DNA from: Sphingomonas crocodyli
GTDB taxonomy: Bacteria > Pseudomonadota > Alphaproteobacteria > Sphingomonadales > Sphingomonadaceae
NCBI RefSeq assembly: GCF_004005865.1
Contig: NZ_SACN01000001.1
Coordinates: forward strand, 62,001-126,000
DNA length: 64,000 nucleotides
Reading direction: 5' to 3'
Below are positions 27,509 to 35,681 of this stretch, piece after piece. Numbering within the stretch: the stretch's first letter is position 1; every line of letters begins with the position of its first letter. A program made the translations under genes and the position numbers. Under the pieces are notes generated by a model. That model did not search any database. It had not been told where the DNA came from and was given only the letters and a program-made list of their open reading frames with translations.

Positions 27509-27523
27509 TTAAGAGGCTGCTAA
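27509..27523 (-). promoter_or_regulatory. CtrA-like box upstream of the DUF2336 gene
   Basis: On the minus strand this is TTAG-N7-TTAA followed by CC, 7 of 8 matches to the CtrA consensus TTAA-N7-TTAA. It overlaps the stop codon of the upstream gene and lies 13 bp from the favoured DUF2336 start. A second box of the same form is at 29215-29229. Chance, helped by the TAA stop, is possible. Confidence 0.35.
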
Positions 27524-28726
27524 GCGTGGGATCGCCCGGCGAGCCAACGCATCGAAGCGGATGACGAAACTGCCCAGCGCGTAGAGCGCGAGCGCGGCGA
27601 CTGTCCACGGCCAGCCCGCCAGCACGGCGAGCGGCGGCAACAGCCAGATCAGCGCATCGCCGCTGGCGAGCCAGACCGGCCGTTCGCCGCTGTCCAGCGC
27701 CGCTTCGATCGGCCGCGCGCGATCGAGCCCCGCAAGCCCCGCCGGAATGGCGAGCGCGACGATCGCCCAGCCCCAGCCGAGCGTCTTCACGAGCATGAGC
27801 GCGAGCATGGCCAGTACCGTCAGCGCGGCGGCATGGCGCGCGGCGATCAACAGCCGGCGGGCCGGCAGCTCGGGAGCCCAGATCGTTCCCACTGCCCGCG
27901 CAACGGCGAAGGCGGCGGTCGCGACCGGCAGCAGCACGGCGGCGGGCCAGAAGAAACCGAAGGCCGCGAGTAACGGTGCGAGCCATGCGGCCACCACCGA
28001 TCCGATCGCGATCGGCATCGGCTTCACCCCGCGCGCGGCCAGCGGCGATGCGATCGGCGCGATCAGCAGGCGGTGCACATAGCGCGCGACCCAGCCCGCC
28101 CCATCGCGGCGGCCGCGCGCCATCAGCGCGCGTTCGACGGGGGCGAGCGCCTTCGGCTCGACCGCGATCAGGGGAACGATCTCCCCCTCCGCATCGCCTT
28201 CGATCCGGGTCGCATCCTCCTGCGCGGCGCGGCGCAGCACGGTCGACACCAGATCCCAGTCGCCCAGCATCGCATGGGTGGCGTGCAGCCGCGCACCATC
28301 GATCAGCGCGAAGCCCGCCCAGCGCGCATCGGCATCGAGCCGTTCGAGCAGGGCATGTTCGGGCTGATCGGGCACGACCATCAGCGCCGGCGTGGGCGCG
28401 GCGGCCAGCGCCTCGACCGCGGCATCGTCCGCGACGCATCCATCGGCGATCAGCAGGATGCGCGCATCGGGATCGAAGCGATCGACCGCATCGGCGATGC
28501 TGCGCGCGACGACGACGGCCGCACCTTCGTTGCGCAGCCGCTGCACCGCGCGGGCAAGCTCACCCGGCATGCGTTCGACGAGGATGACGATCATGTCCGC
28601 GCCCGCGCGCGCCGCGAGTGCGGCCTGATATTCCACGAGCGTGCGGCCGGCGACGGGCAGGGTTGCGCGCAGCCCCTGTCCCGAATCGTCGGCTTCCTGT
28701 GCTGCGATCAGCGCGGCCAGGGGCAA
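27509..28726 (-). CDS. Membrane protein with nucleotidyltransferase-like N-terminus and degenerate CDP-alcohol transferase-like C-terminus
   Basis: 405 residues. The N-terminal 180 look like a sugar/alcohol-phosphate nucleotidyltransferase fold (AGRTLVEYQAALAARAGADMIVI, ILLIADGCVADD), but I do not see a clean GxGxRxxPxT start. The C-terminal half has about six TM segments with the spacing of CDP-alcohol phosphatidyltransferases, yet the required DG-x2-AR-x8-G-x3-D-x3-D motif is absent. The two-part layout recalls fused inositol-phosphate cytidylyltransferase/phosphotransferase enzymes. Activity of the C-terminal half is doubtful. It lies 12 bp upstream of the DUF2336 gene on the same strand. 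Function unknown. Confidence 0.7.
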   Translation of the reverse strand: MPLAALIAAQEADDSGQGLRATLPVAGRTLVEYQAALAARAGADMIVILVERMPGELARAVQRLRNEGAAVVVARSIADAVDRFDPDARILLIADGCVADDAAVEALAAAPTPALMVVPDQPEHALLERLDADARWAGFALIDGARLHATHAMLGDWDLVSTVLRRAAQEDATRIEGDAEGEIVPLIAVEPKALAPVERALMARGRRDGAGWVARYVHRLLIAPIASPLAARGVKPMPIAIGSVVAAWLAPLLAAFGFFWPAAVLLPVATAAFAVARAVGTIWAPELPARRLLIAARHAAALTVLAMLALMLVKTLGWGWAIVALAIPAGLAGLDRARPIEAALDSGERPVWLASGDALIWLLPPLAVLAGWPWTVAALALYALGSFVIRFDALARRAIPRLAAS

Positions 28727-28863
28727 TCCGTCTTCCTCTTTCCGACCAGCCGATGAGGCTTAGGATTTTCGTTATCGGCGGGAGCAATGCTGTGCCCCGC
28801 CGGGCTCGGCTACGCGACCAACCTGCCTTGCAGCCTCGCGCGGAGACTGCGTTCGGAGAGAGT

Positions 28864-28883
28864 AGAATCGCCGCAGCGATTCT
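28864..28883. repeat. Hairpin downstream of the Hpt gene
   Basis: AGAATCGC and GCGATTCT form a perfect 8-bp stem with a CGCA loop, 7 bp past the Hpt stop codon. It may end transcription, though no T tract follows on the minus strand. The remainder of the 28727-28890 gap shows nothing recognisable. Confidence 0.4.
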
Positions 28884-28890
28884 TCAAAGG

Positions 28891-29190
28891 TTAATGCTGG
28901 GACAGTTCGGTGAGCATCGCGCGGATCGGCGCGATCAGGGCGGGGCTCGGCTTCGCACGCGCAGTGGCGGCGGCGAGCCACATCAGGTCGGTCAGGCCGA
29001 AGCTGGCGGCCAGCCCCTGCAGCTTGTGCGCGGCATCGCGCCAGTTTTCGACCGTCTCCGCGGTTTCGAGCGCGGCAAGCTGCGCCAGTGCGGATCCCAG
29101 GAAATCGGCGCGCAGCGAGGCGAGGATATGCGGGCTTGCGCCAACCGCCTCGGCCAGAAGCCGATCGAGATCCTGGGGCATGTAGGACAT
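28891..29190 (-). CDS. Hpt (histidine phosphotransfer) domain protein
   Basis: A stand-alone 99-residue four-helix phosphotransfer protein. The phosphorylatable His55 lies in the motif AAHKLQGLAASFG, matching the H-K-L-x-G signature. Such proteins pass phosphate between hybrid kinases and response regulators. There is no hybrid kinase or regulator beside it; its neighbours on this strand are the nucleotidyltransferase-like protein, the DUF2336 protein and the His-less kinase. The gene diverges from the coiled-coil gene at 29275 across 84 bp that carry a CtrA-like box. Partner proteins are not identifiable from the window. Confidence 0.85.
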   Translation of the reverse strand: MSYMPQDLDRLLAEAVGASPHILASLRADFLGSALAQLAALETAETVENWRDAAHKLQGLAASFGLTDLMWLAAATARAKPSPALIAPIRAMLTELSQH

Positions 29191-29214
29191 GGCCGCAAAA
29201 TCATCCGGCGCGGG

Positions 29215-29229
29215 TTAAGAAAGTCCTAA
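29215..29229. promoter_or_regulatory. CtrA-like box in the Hpt/coiled-coil divergent gap
   Basis: TTAA-N7-CTAA on the plus strand (TTAG-N7-TTAACC on the minus), one mismatch from the CtrA consensus TTAA-N7-TTAA. It lies 25 bp upstream of the Hpt start and about 45 bp upstream of the coiled-coil gene, in an otherwise GC-rich 84-bp gap. CtrA is the cell-cycle master regulator in alphaproteobacteria. Confidence 0.45.
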
Positions 29230-29274
29230 CGCCCCCTGTTCGGCGAATCGGAAATACGATAGATTCTCCAACCA

Positions 29275-31704
29275 ATGGCGAAGGCACCGCATCCCTTGGA
29301 CAGCTGGCGCGAGGCCAATGCGGCCGAGGCCGCCGCCGTCCGCGCCGCAGCCGACACGCCATCCCCGTCACCGGACCCTGCGGACGAGCTGTTGCTCGAC
29401 GATCGCATCGTCGATCCGCCGATGATCGCGGCCGAGGCACCGATCGAAGCGACGCCGCGCCGCGCCTCCGATTTCATCCTGGGCGCGCTGTGCGGGATCG
29501 CCGCGGCCGGATGGGTCGCTCTGGTCGCATTGAGCGGGGTTTCGCCCACGAACCTATCGGGCATCGTCACCGCGGTTGCGACCGCGAGCGGGCCGCTGGC
29601 GCTGATCGGCATCGGCTGGATCCTGTTCCAGCGATCGGGCCGGCGCGAGGCGAAGCGTTTTCCCGAGACCGCCCAATCGATGCGCGCCGAAAGCGCCCGA
29701 TTGGAGGCGGCCATCGCGCGCGTCACGCAGGCGCTGGACGTGCGGCGGCAATCGCTGTCGATCCACACCGATGCGCTGCTGGCCGAAGGCGGCAAGGCGG
29801 CCGAGCGGCTGGCGCAGATCAGCATGGACATGCGCGACGAGAGCGACCTTCTCGCCCGGCAGACCGATACGCTGGCGCAGGCCGCCGCCGGAGCGCGCGG
29901 CGATATCGGTGCGCTGATGGCCGATCTGCCCAAGGCCCGCGACCTGAGCCAGGAAACCGCCGATCATATGAAGGCCATCGCCGGATCGGCGGTCAGCCAG
30001 TCCGAAAGCCTGGCCGAGCAGCTGACCCAGATCATCGCGCGCAGCCATGAGGCGGACGAGTTGATCGGCGCGGCGGCGGGCCGGATCGCCAATCATGTCG
30101 GCCGGATCGAGAGCCGATCCGAACGCGCCGCGCGCGCGATCGACGAAGCCGGCACGGCGCTGGTCGCATCCTCCGACAAGGCGCTGCTCGCCGCCGGGGA
30201 GGCGATCGATCAGGCGCGGCAGGGCGTCGAGGCGCAACAGGCGGCGATGGTCGCCATGATCGACCATGCCCGCGCCGCGATCGACGATGCGGGCAGCACC
30301 GCCGCACAGGCGATCGCCGAACGGATGGACGCGCTATCGACGCAGGCCGAGGCATTCGGCGCGCGGCTGTCCGAACAGGATCGGGCGAGCCGCCTGCTGG
30401 TCGAACAGATGAACCGCGCACTGGGCGAGATCGAGGCGCGCTTCGAGAGTCTGGGCGCCACTGGGACCGAGCAGACCGCCGATCTGGCCGAAATGGTCGT
30501 GGCGCTGAGCGAGCATGTCGACGGGGTCGGCCGCGCGCTCGACGGCAGCATGGCGGGCGTCCGTTCGCTGTCCGATCGCGCCAATGCGCTGCGGATCGCG
30601 TTCGACGCGGTCAACCAGGTGATCGAGCGCGACATGCCCGCCGCGATGAAGCAGGTCGAGGCCGAAGCCGCGCGCGGCGACAGCGCGATCCGCGCGGTTT
30701 CCGCACAGGCCGAACAGCTCGCCGCCACCGTCGAGCGCGCGACCGACCGGCTCGATTCGGCCGACCTGCTGATCGATCGGCAGCGCAACGCCGTCGCCGG
30801 CCTCGGCGATCAGGCGGCGCGGCGCATGGCGGCGATCGCAGCCGAGGGCGACGCCTTGCTCGATCGCCAGCGTGAACTTTCGGACAGTTTTGCCGAGGAA
30901 GCGGCCGCGCGGCTCGAGGCGCTGCGCGATCATTCGACCGAGCTTGGCCGCCTGATCGCCGAGAGCGAGAAGAATATGCGCTCGCTCGCCGAACTGTCGG
31001 GCAGCCGGCTGGTCGAAGCGATCCTGAAGGTCCGCGAGACGGCGGGCGAGGCGGCACGGGGCGCCAAGGCAGCGCTAGAATCGGTCATCCCCGATGCAAG
31101 CGAGAAGCTGGCGCGCAGCGGCGCCGAGGCGATCGAGCGCGCGTTCGGCGACCAGATCACCCAGCGCATCCACCTGATCTCCGACACCGCCGAAGCGGCG
31201 GTCGCGGCGGCGAACCATGCGAGCGAGAAGCTGTTGAAGCAGCTGCTCTCGATCGCCGAGGCGAGCGCGAACCTGGAAGAACGCGCGCTGACCCTCGACA
31301 AGCGCCGGCCCGCTCCGCAGGCCGATCCGTCGGACAATTTCGCGGGTGAGGTCGCGGTGCTGGTCGACGGGCTCAAGGCCGCCGCGATCGATGTGACGCG
31401 GGTGCTGTCCGCCAACGTCGCCGACACAGCGTGGACCGCTTATCTGGCGGGCGATCATGGGGTGTTCGCGCGCGAAGCGGTGCGCCTGCTCGACGCGGGC
31501 GAGGCGCAGCATCTCGCCACCTATTGCCAGCGCAACCCCGCCTTCCGCGCGCAGGTCGACCGCTATGTCGCCGCATTCGAATCCATGCTCGGCCGTATCC
31601 TCGACAGCCGCGACGGCGCGCCGCTGGGCGTCACGATGCTCTCATCCGACATGGGCAAGCTCTACGTCGCGCTGGCGCAGGCGATCGACCGGCTGCGGTT
31701 TTAA
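29275..31704 (+). CDS. Long membrane-anchored coiled-coil protein
   Basis: 809 residues. A cytoplasmic, Ala/Pro/acid-rich N-terminus (1-65) is followed by two TM helices (about 67-88 and 96-118). Then comes a very long Ala/Glu/Gln/Arg-rich region (about 125-680) predicted by eye to be continuous coiled coil with no cysteine-based or catalytic motif, and a compact C-terminal domain (about 690-809). The layout, two N-terminal TM segments plus a giant coiled coil, resembles polarity scaffolds such as Caulobacter TipN and some chemoreceptor-like proteins, but I see no methyl-accepting signalling tip. A role as a polar or divisome scaffold is inference from architecture and from the CtrA-like box in its promoter gap. 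Confidence 0.82.
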   Translation: MAKAPHPLDSWREANAAEAAAVRAAADTPSPSPDPADELLLDDRIVDPPMIAAEAPIEATPRRASDFILGALCGIAAAGWVALVALSGVSPTNLSGIVTAVATASGPLALIGIGWILFQRSGRREAKRFPETAQSMRAESARLEAAIARVTQALDVRRQSLSIHTDALLAEGGKAAERLAQISMDMRDESDLLARQTDTLAQAAAGARGDIGALMADLPKARDLSQETADHMKAIAGSAVSQSESLAEQLTQIIARSHEADELIGAAAGRIANHVGRIESRSERAARAIDEAGTALVASSDKALLAAGEAIDQARQGVEAQQAAMVAMIDHARAAIDDAGSTAAQAIAERMDALSTQAEAFGARLSEQDRASRLLVEQMNRALGEIEARFESLGATGTEQTADLAEMVVALSEHVDGVGRALDGSMAGVRSLSDRANALRIAFDAVNQVIERDMPAAMKQVEAEAARGDSAIRAVSAQAEQLAATVERATDRLDSADLLIDRQRNAVAGLGDQAARRMAAIAAEGDALLDRQRELSDSFAEEAAARLEALRDHSTELGRLIAESEKNMRSLAELSGSRLVEAILKVRETAGEAARGAKAALESVIPDASEKLARSGAEAIERAFGDQITQRIHLISDTAEAAVAAANHASEKLLKQLLSIAEASANLEERALTLDKRRPAPQADPSDNFAGEVAVLVDGLKAAAIDVTRVLSANVADTAWTAYLAGDHGVFAREAVRLLDAGEAQHLATYCQRNPAFRAQVDRYVAAFESMLGRILDSRDGAPLGVTMLSSDMGKLYVALAQAIDRLRF

Positions 31705-31731
31705 CTATGCCCGCACAACGGCGACTATAAT

Positions 31732-32178
31732 TTACCGATCGAACATGCTGCTCAGCGCGTGGTGCAAATGGAAAGTCACCAATGCGGCGATCATACCTGC
31801 CCCACTGACCAACAGACATGTCGCAATCTCGGCCATCGGGTCGAAAACCGACAGGGCCCCGCCAAACGCGACTAAGAGGCCCAGTAAACTCGCCGCCGAA
31901 GCGCTATCACGCCCAATGCGCGCAATGCCCATCCAAACCAAACTTCCAACAATGGCCAAGAGGCAAGCATAGGTTGCGGCAAATGCCCATTCGGCAGCGA
32001 GAATCGAGTCTCCGATCGACATATGTCGTGTCCAATCGAGGAGACGAAGCGAGCGAAGCCAAACGTCGGGATCCCCGTCCACGGCAGCCACCGACAGGGC
32101 AGTTCCACTCATCACACCAATGACGAGCGACACGCCGTTGATGATCACAGTCCTCGTCAGATCGCGCGGTCGCAGCAC
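31732..32178 (-). CDS. Small four-helix membrane protein of unknown function
   Basis: 148 residues with four likely TM helices (about 10-32, 58-86, 93-111 and 115-138) and short loops. No family is recognised. Codon third positions and overall GC (about 53-62% in the lines checked, against close to 70% around it) are lower than in neighbours, suggesting recent acquisition or relaxed selection. It converges on the coiled-coil gene with a 27-bp gap and lies downstream of the long nuo-birA-coaX-rnj operon on the same strand, separated by 52 bp. Confidence 0.6.
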   Translation of the reverse strand: MLRPRDLTRTVIINGVSLVIGVMSGTALSVAAVDGDPDVWLRSLRLLDWTRHMSIGDSILAAEWAFAATYACLLAIVGSLVWMGIARIGRDSASAASLLGLLVAFGGALSVFDPMAEIATCLLVSGAGMIAALVTFHLHHALSSMFDR

Positions 32179-32230
32179 TCGGAGATATTATCCGCAGTCC
32201 TCTCCGAGGCAATAACGCGAATTCTAGCGA

Positions 32231-32500
32231 TCAGCGTCCCGCGTAGCGGGAGAGGTCGAACAGGTCGGCGGTGATCCAGCCCTGCGTGTAGTTCAGGTAG
32301 AAACAGGCGAAGACGACCGCCGAGGTGATCGTCGTCCACAGCGCCGTCCGCCCGACCGAGAAACGCGGGGTCGCGCTGTCGGCCTGGCCGGGGACATGAT
32401 CCTCGGGCTCCTGGCTCGACCGCAGGCGGAAGGGCAGGACGAGGAACAGGCACCCCCACCAGAACAGCAGATAGATCGCGATGGCCGAGCTGATTTTCAT
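32231..32500 (-). CDS. DUF1467 family membrane protein
   Basis: 89 residues with two TM helices: one at the N-terminus (SSAIAIYLLFWWGCLFLVLPF) and one near the C-terminus (ALWTTITSAVVFACFYLNYT). The loop between them carries charged and Pro-rich residues. This matches the small alphaproteobacterial DUF1467 family, usually found near rnj and nuo genes as here; its function is unknown. The ATG at 32498-32500 is chosen, 4 nt after the rnj stop. The frame is open upstream, but that stretch is Arg/Pro-rich antisense-like sequence over rnj. Confidence 0.78.
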   Translation of the reverse strand: MKISSAIAIYLLFWWGCLFLVLPFRLRSSQEPEDHVPGQADSATPRFSVGRTALWTTITSAVVFACFYLNYTQGWITADLFDLSRYAGR

Positions 32501-32504
32501 CGCA

Positions 32505-34145
32505 TCAGGCCCGGATGATCGCGACGTCGACGATCGGCTTCTTGCCGGTCCAGTGGTTCGCCTTGCGACGCACCGCCAGACGGATCGCCTCGCGCAGCTT
32601 GGCCTCATCCTTCGGGCCGTCCTGCGCGGCTTCGGCGGCGGCCTCGCGGGCTTCCTCAAGGAAGTCGGCGCGGTCCTCCTCCACGGGCACGCCCTGGATC
32701 TGGATCGCCGGTTCGCCGATCAGGCGGCCCTTCTTGTCGAGCGCGACCGCGACCGCGATCGTGCCGTACTGCGAAATCCGGCGACGCTCGTTCATCGTCG
32801 AACCATCCGCCGGAAGGATCACATCGCCGTCGAGGACGAGGCGGCCGACGCGTTCATTGCCAATCGCCTTCGGACCATCGGGCGCGAGGCGCAGGAGGGT
32901 GCCGTTGGTCTGGACGATGCCGCGCGGCACGCCCTGTTCGGCGGCGAAGCGCGCCTGTTCGGCCATGTGGCGCAGTTCGCCGTGGACGGGCAGGATGATC
33001 TCAGGCCGGATCCATTCATACATGGCGGCGAGTTCGGGGCGACCCGGATGGCCCGAGACGTGGACGAACGCCTGCTTTTCCGTGACCATGTCGATCTGCT
33101 TGGCGGCGAGCGCATTCTGGATGCGGCCGATCGCGAGTTCGTTGCCCGGAATCTGCTTCGACGAGAAGACGACCGTGTCGCCCTTGCTGAGCTTGATCGG
33201 GTGGCTGTCGAACGCGATCCGCGCAAGCGCGGCGCGAGATTCACCCTGCCCGCCGGTCGCGATGAACAGCACGTCGCGCGGGGGCAGGCGCATCGCGGCG
33301 TCGACGTCGATCGTCGGCGGCAGATCGAGCAGATAGCCGCTCGCCTTCGCGACGCGGATGATCCGATCGAGCGAGCGGCCCGCGACGCAGAGCTGACGCC
33401 CGGTGTCGATCGCGACCTGCCCCAGCGTCTGCAGGCGTGCGGCGTTCGACGCGAAGGTGGTGACGAGGACGCGGCCGGTGCAGCCCGCAATCACTTCGTC
33501 GAGGCCCTTGCGAACCTCGTCTTCCGAACCCGAGGCTTCGGGATTGAAGACATTGGTGGAATCGCAGACGAGCGCCAGCACGCCCTTGTCACCGATCGCG
33601 CGCAATTCCTCGGCGGTCGATGGGGTGCCGAGCTGGGGCTTTTCGTCGATCTTCCAGTCGCCGGTGTGGAAGATGCGGCCGTGCGGCGTGTCGATCAGGA
33701 CGGCATTGCCCTCCGGAATCGAATGGGCGAGCGGGACGTAGGTGAAGCCGAACGGCCCGAGCTGGAAGCTCTCCTCCTCAGGCACGATGTGGAGATCGAC
33801 CTGATCGGCGATCCCTTCCTCGTCCAGCTTGCCGCGGATCAGGCCTGCGGTGAACTTGGTCGCGTAGAGCGGCACGCCCAGATCGGCGGCGAGATAGGGA
33901 ATCGCGCCGATATGATCCTCATGCCCGTGCGTCAGCACGATGCCGAGCAGGTCGTCGCGCCGTTCCTCGATGAAGGCGAGATCGGGCAGGATCAGTTCGA
34001 CGCCGGGATAGCCGGGATCGGAGAAGGTGAGGCCGAGATCGACCATCACCCACTTGCCCTGACAGCCGTAGAGATTGACGTTCATGCCGATCTCCCCCGA
34101 GCCGCCAAGGGCGAGGAAGAGCAGTTCGTTACCGGGTGTAGTCAC
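32505..34145 (-). CDS. rnj: Ribonuclease J
   Basis: A beta-CASP metallo-beta-lactamase nuclease with 5'-exo and endonuclease activity in RNA processing and decay, 546 residues. Zinc ligands are in THGHEDHIGAIPYL, later His/Asp in HTGDWKID and LVCDSTN, and the beta-CASP segment includes ATGGQGESRAAL and HVSGHPGRPEL. The C-terminal domain follows residue 450. It lies in the tail of the nuo operon after coaX (21-bp gap). Alphaproteobacteria commonly carry one RNase J beside RNase E. Confidence 0.94.
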   Translation of the reverse strand: MTTPGNELLFLALGGSGEIGMNVNLYGCQGKWVMVDLGLTFSDPGYPGVELILPDLAFIEERRDDLLGIVLTHGHEDHIGAIPYLAADLGVPLYATKFTAGLIRGKLDEEGIADQVDLHIVPEEESFQLGPFGFTYVPLAHSIPEGNAVLIDTPHGRIFHTGDWKIDEKPQLGTPSTAEELRAIGDKGVLALVCDSTNVFNPEASGSEDEVRKGLDEVIAGCTGRVLVTTFASNAARLQTLGQVAIDTGRQLCVAGRSLDRIIRVAKASGYLLDLPPTIDVDAAMRLPPRDVLFIATGGQGESRAALARIAFDSHPIKLSKGDTVVFSSKQIPGNELAIGRIQNALAAKQIDMVTEKQAFVHVSGHPGRPELAAMYEWIRPEIILPVHGELRHMAEQARFAAEQGVPRGIVQTNGTLLRLAPDGPKAIGNERVGRLVLDGDVILPADGSTMNERRRISQYGTIAVAVALDKKGRLIGEPAIQIQGVPVEEDRADFLEEAREAAAEAAQDGPKDEAKLREAIRLAVRRKANHWTGKKPIVDVAIIRA

Positions 34146-34166
34146 TTAGAAAATTGTCCAATTCTG

Positions 34167-34949
34167 TTATTTGGCCGCCTTCAGGCGGTCGTACATGATG
34201 CCGAGCCCCTGGATCGTCAGATCGGGCTCGATGCTGTCGAACGCATCGCTGTGGCGTTCGAAAAGGGTGGCGAGGCCGCCGGTGGCGATGACCTTTACGG
34301 GGCGGCCGACCTCGATTTTCATCCGCGTGACCAGCCCTTCGATCATCGCGATATAGCCGAAATAGATGCCGATCAGCATCTGATCCTGCGTGGTGCGGCC
34401 GACGACGCTGTCGCTTTCCGGCGCCTCGATCGCGATGCGCGGCAGCTTGGCCGCGGCGGCGACGAGCGCGTCGAGCGACAGGTTGATCCCCGGCGCGATA
34501 ATCCCGCCCTTATAGGCGCCGTTATAATCGACCACGTCGAAGGTGGTCGCGGTGCCGAAATCGATCACGATCAGGTCGCCCGGATGCAGGCTGTGCGCCG
34601 CGATGACGTTGACCGCGCGATCGGCGCCCACGCTCTGCGGCTCGGCGACGTCGAGGGTGATGCCCCATTCGACCGGCGCACGCCCCGCAATCAGCGCGTC
34701 GACCCCAAAATATTTCTGCGCCAGCACCTCCAGATTGTGGAGCGCGCGGGGCACGACGGTCGCGACGATCACCGCGTCGATCGCGTCGCGACCCAGCCCT
34801 TCGAGCGCGAGGAGCTGGTGCAGCCAGACGGCATATTCGTCGGCCGTGCGGCGCGCATCGGTAGCGATCCGCCAGCGCGAACGGATCTTGCCGTCCTCGA
34901 TCAGCGCGAAGACGATATTGGTATTGCCGGCGTCGATCGCAAGCAGCAT
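34167..34949 (-). CDS. coaX: Type III pantothenate kinase
   Basis: Catalyses the first step of coenzyme A synthesis. The 260-residue product begins [20 protein letters not shown], the phosphate-binding motif of this ASKHA-fold kinase. It has [12 protein letters not shown] and [14 protein letters not shown] for pantothenate and ATP binding, and ends in [11 protein letters not shown]. Type III enzymes are not inhibited by CoA and need a monovalent cation. It lies between birA (30 bp upstream) and rnj, a conserved arrangement after nuoN in alphaproteobacteria. Confidence 0.95.
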   Translation of the reverse strand: MLLAIDAGNTNIVFALIEDGKIRSRWRIATDARRTADEYAVWLHQLLALEGLGRDAIDAVIVATVVPRALHNLEVLAQKYFGVDALIAGRAPVEWGITLDVAEPQSVGADRAVNVIAAHSLHPGDLIVIDFGTATTFDVVDYNGAYKGGIIAPGINLSLDALVAAAAKLPRIAIEAPESDSVVGRTTQDQMLIGIYFGYIAMIEGLVTRMKIEVGRPVKVIATGGLATLFERHSDAFDSIEPDLTIQGLGIMYDRLKAAK

Positions 34950-34979
34950 CGGTCAGTGCATCCCTTGTTCCGCCGCGCC

Positions 34980-35681
34980 CTATAGCAGGAAAACATCGCC
35001 CGCGCGTATGATCTGCAGCACCCCGTCGGCGCGGCGCAGACGCAGCGCGCCATCGGCGTCGAGCCCGTCATAGAGGCCGTCGATCACCTCCCCGCCCTCA
35101 CGCACCGACAAAGCGGTGCCGATCGGGTGCGCGCGCGCCTGCCACCGGGCGAGGACCGGGGCGAGCCCTTCGCCACGCCAGCGGCCGAGCCAGCGCGCAA
35201 AGGCATCGGCCAGATCGGCGGCGAAATCGGCTGGCGCGGGCGGCGTGACGCCCTGAGCGGCGAGACTCGTCACCACGCGATCGGGCAGATCGGGATGGTG
35301 CGCCAGATTGACGCCGATGCCGACGACCACGGCATCGCCGGCGGCCTCCAGCAGGATACCCGAAATCTTCGCGCCGCCGACCAGGAGGTCGTTGGGCCAT
35401 TTGATCGTCAGCCGATCGGCCGGCAGCCAGATTTGCAGCAACTCGTCGAGCGCGACGGCCGCGAGCATCGCAAGCGTCTGCGGCGGCGGATCACTCGCGA
35501 AGCGGCGGACGATCGTGCTGGCGTAGAGATTCCCGGGCGGCGAGACCCAGGCGCGGCCATGTCGCCCCCGCCCGCCGGTCTGCACGTCGGCGCGCAGCCA
35601 GAGGCCCTCCGCCGCGCCGTCGCGGGCGAGCGCCGCGACGTCGTCGTTGGTCGACCCCGTACTGGCGACGTGCCGGATCAG
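34980..35681 (-). CDS. birA: Biotin-[acetyl-CoA-carboxylase] ligase BirA (catalytic form, apparent CTG start)
   Basis: Attaches biotin to carboxyl carrier proteins; likely substrates include the PccA-type subunit at 58200-60182. Motifs are STGSTN near the N-terminus, QTGGRGRHGRAW for biotinyl-AMP binding, IKWPNDLLVGGAKISGIL and GIGVNLAHHPD. There is no N-terminal DNA-binding domain, so it is not a repressor. The conserved STN segment lies upstream of the first standard start (GTG at 35585), and no ATG, GTG or TTG in frame precedes it closely. The best fit is a CTG at 35679-35681 (product LIRHVASTGSTN...), whose bases overlap the nuoN TGA exactly as in ATGA coupling. This gives 233 residues. 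Confidence 0.88.
   Translation of the reverse strand: MIRHVASTGSTNDDVAALARDGAAEGLWLRADVQTGGRGRHGRAWVSPPGNLYASTIVRRFASDPPPQTLAMLAAVALDELLQIWLPADRLTIKWPNDLLVGGAKISGILLEAAGDAVVVGIGVNLAHHPDLPDRVVTSLAAQGVTPPAPADFAADLADAFARWLGRWRGEGLAPVLARWQARAHPIGTALSVREGGEVIDGLYDGLDADGALRLRRADGVLQIIRAGDVFLL

Noticed and set aside
28727..28890. Possible small gene or tRNA in the gap before the Hpt gene
   Set aside because: No cloverleaf fold, no start with ribosome-binding site, and only a short hairpin near the end.
32481..34985. 834-codon open frame antisense to rnj and coaX
   Set aside because: The opposite strand codes for clearly recognisable RNase J and pantothenate kinase; the antisense product has no motif.
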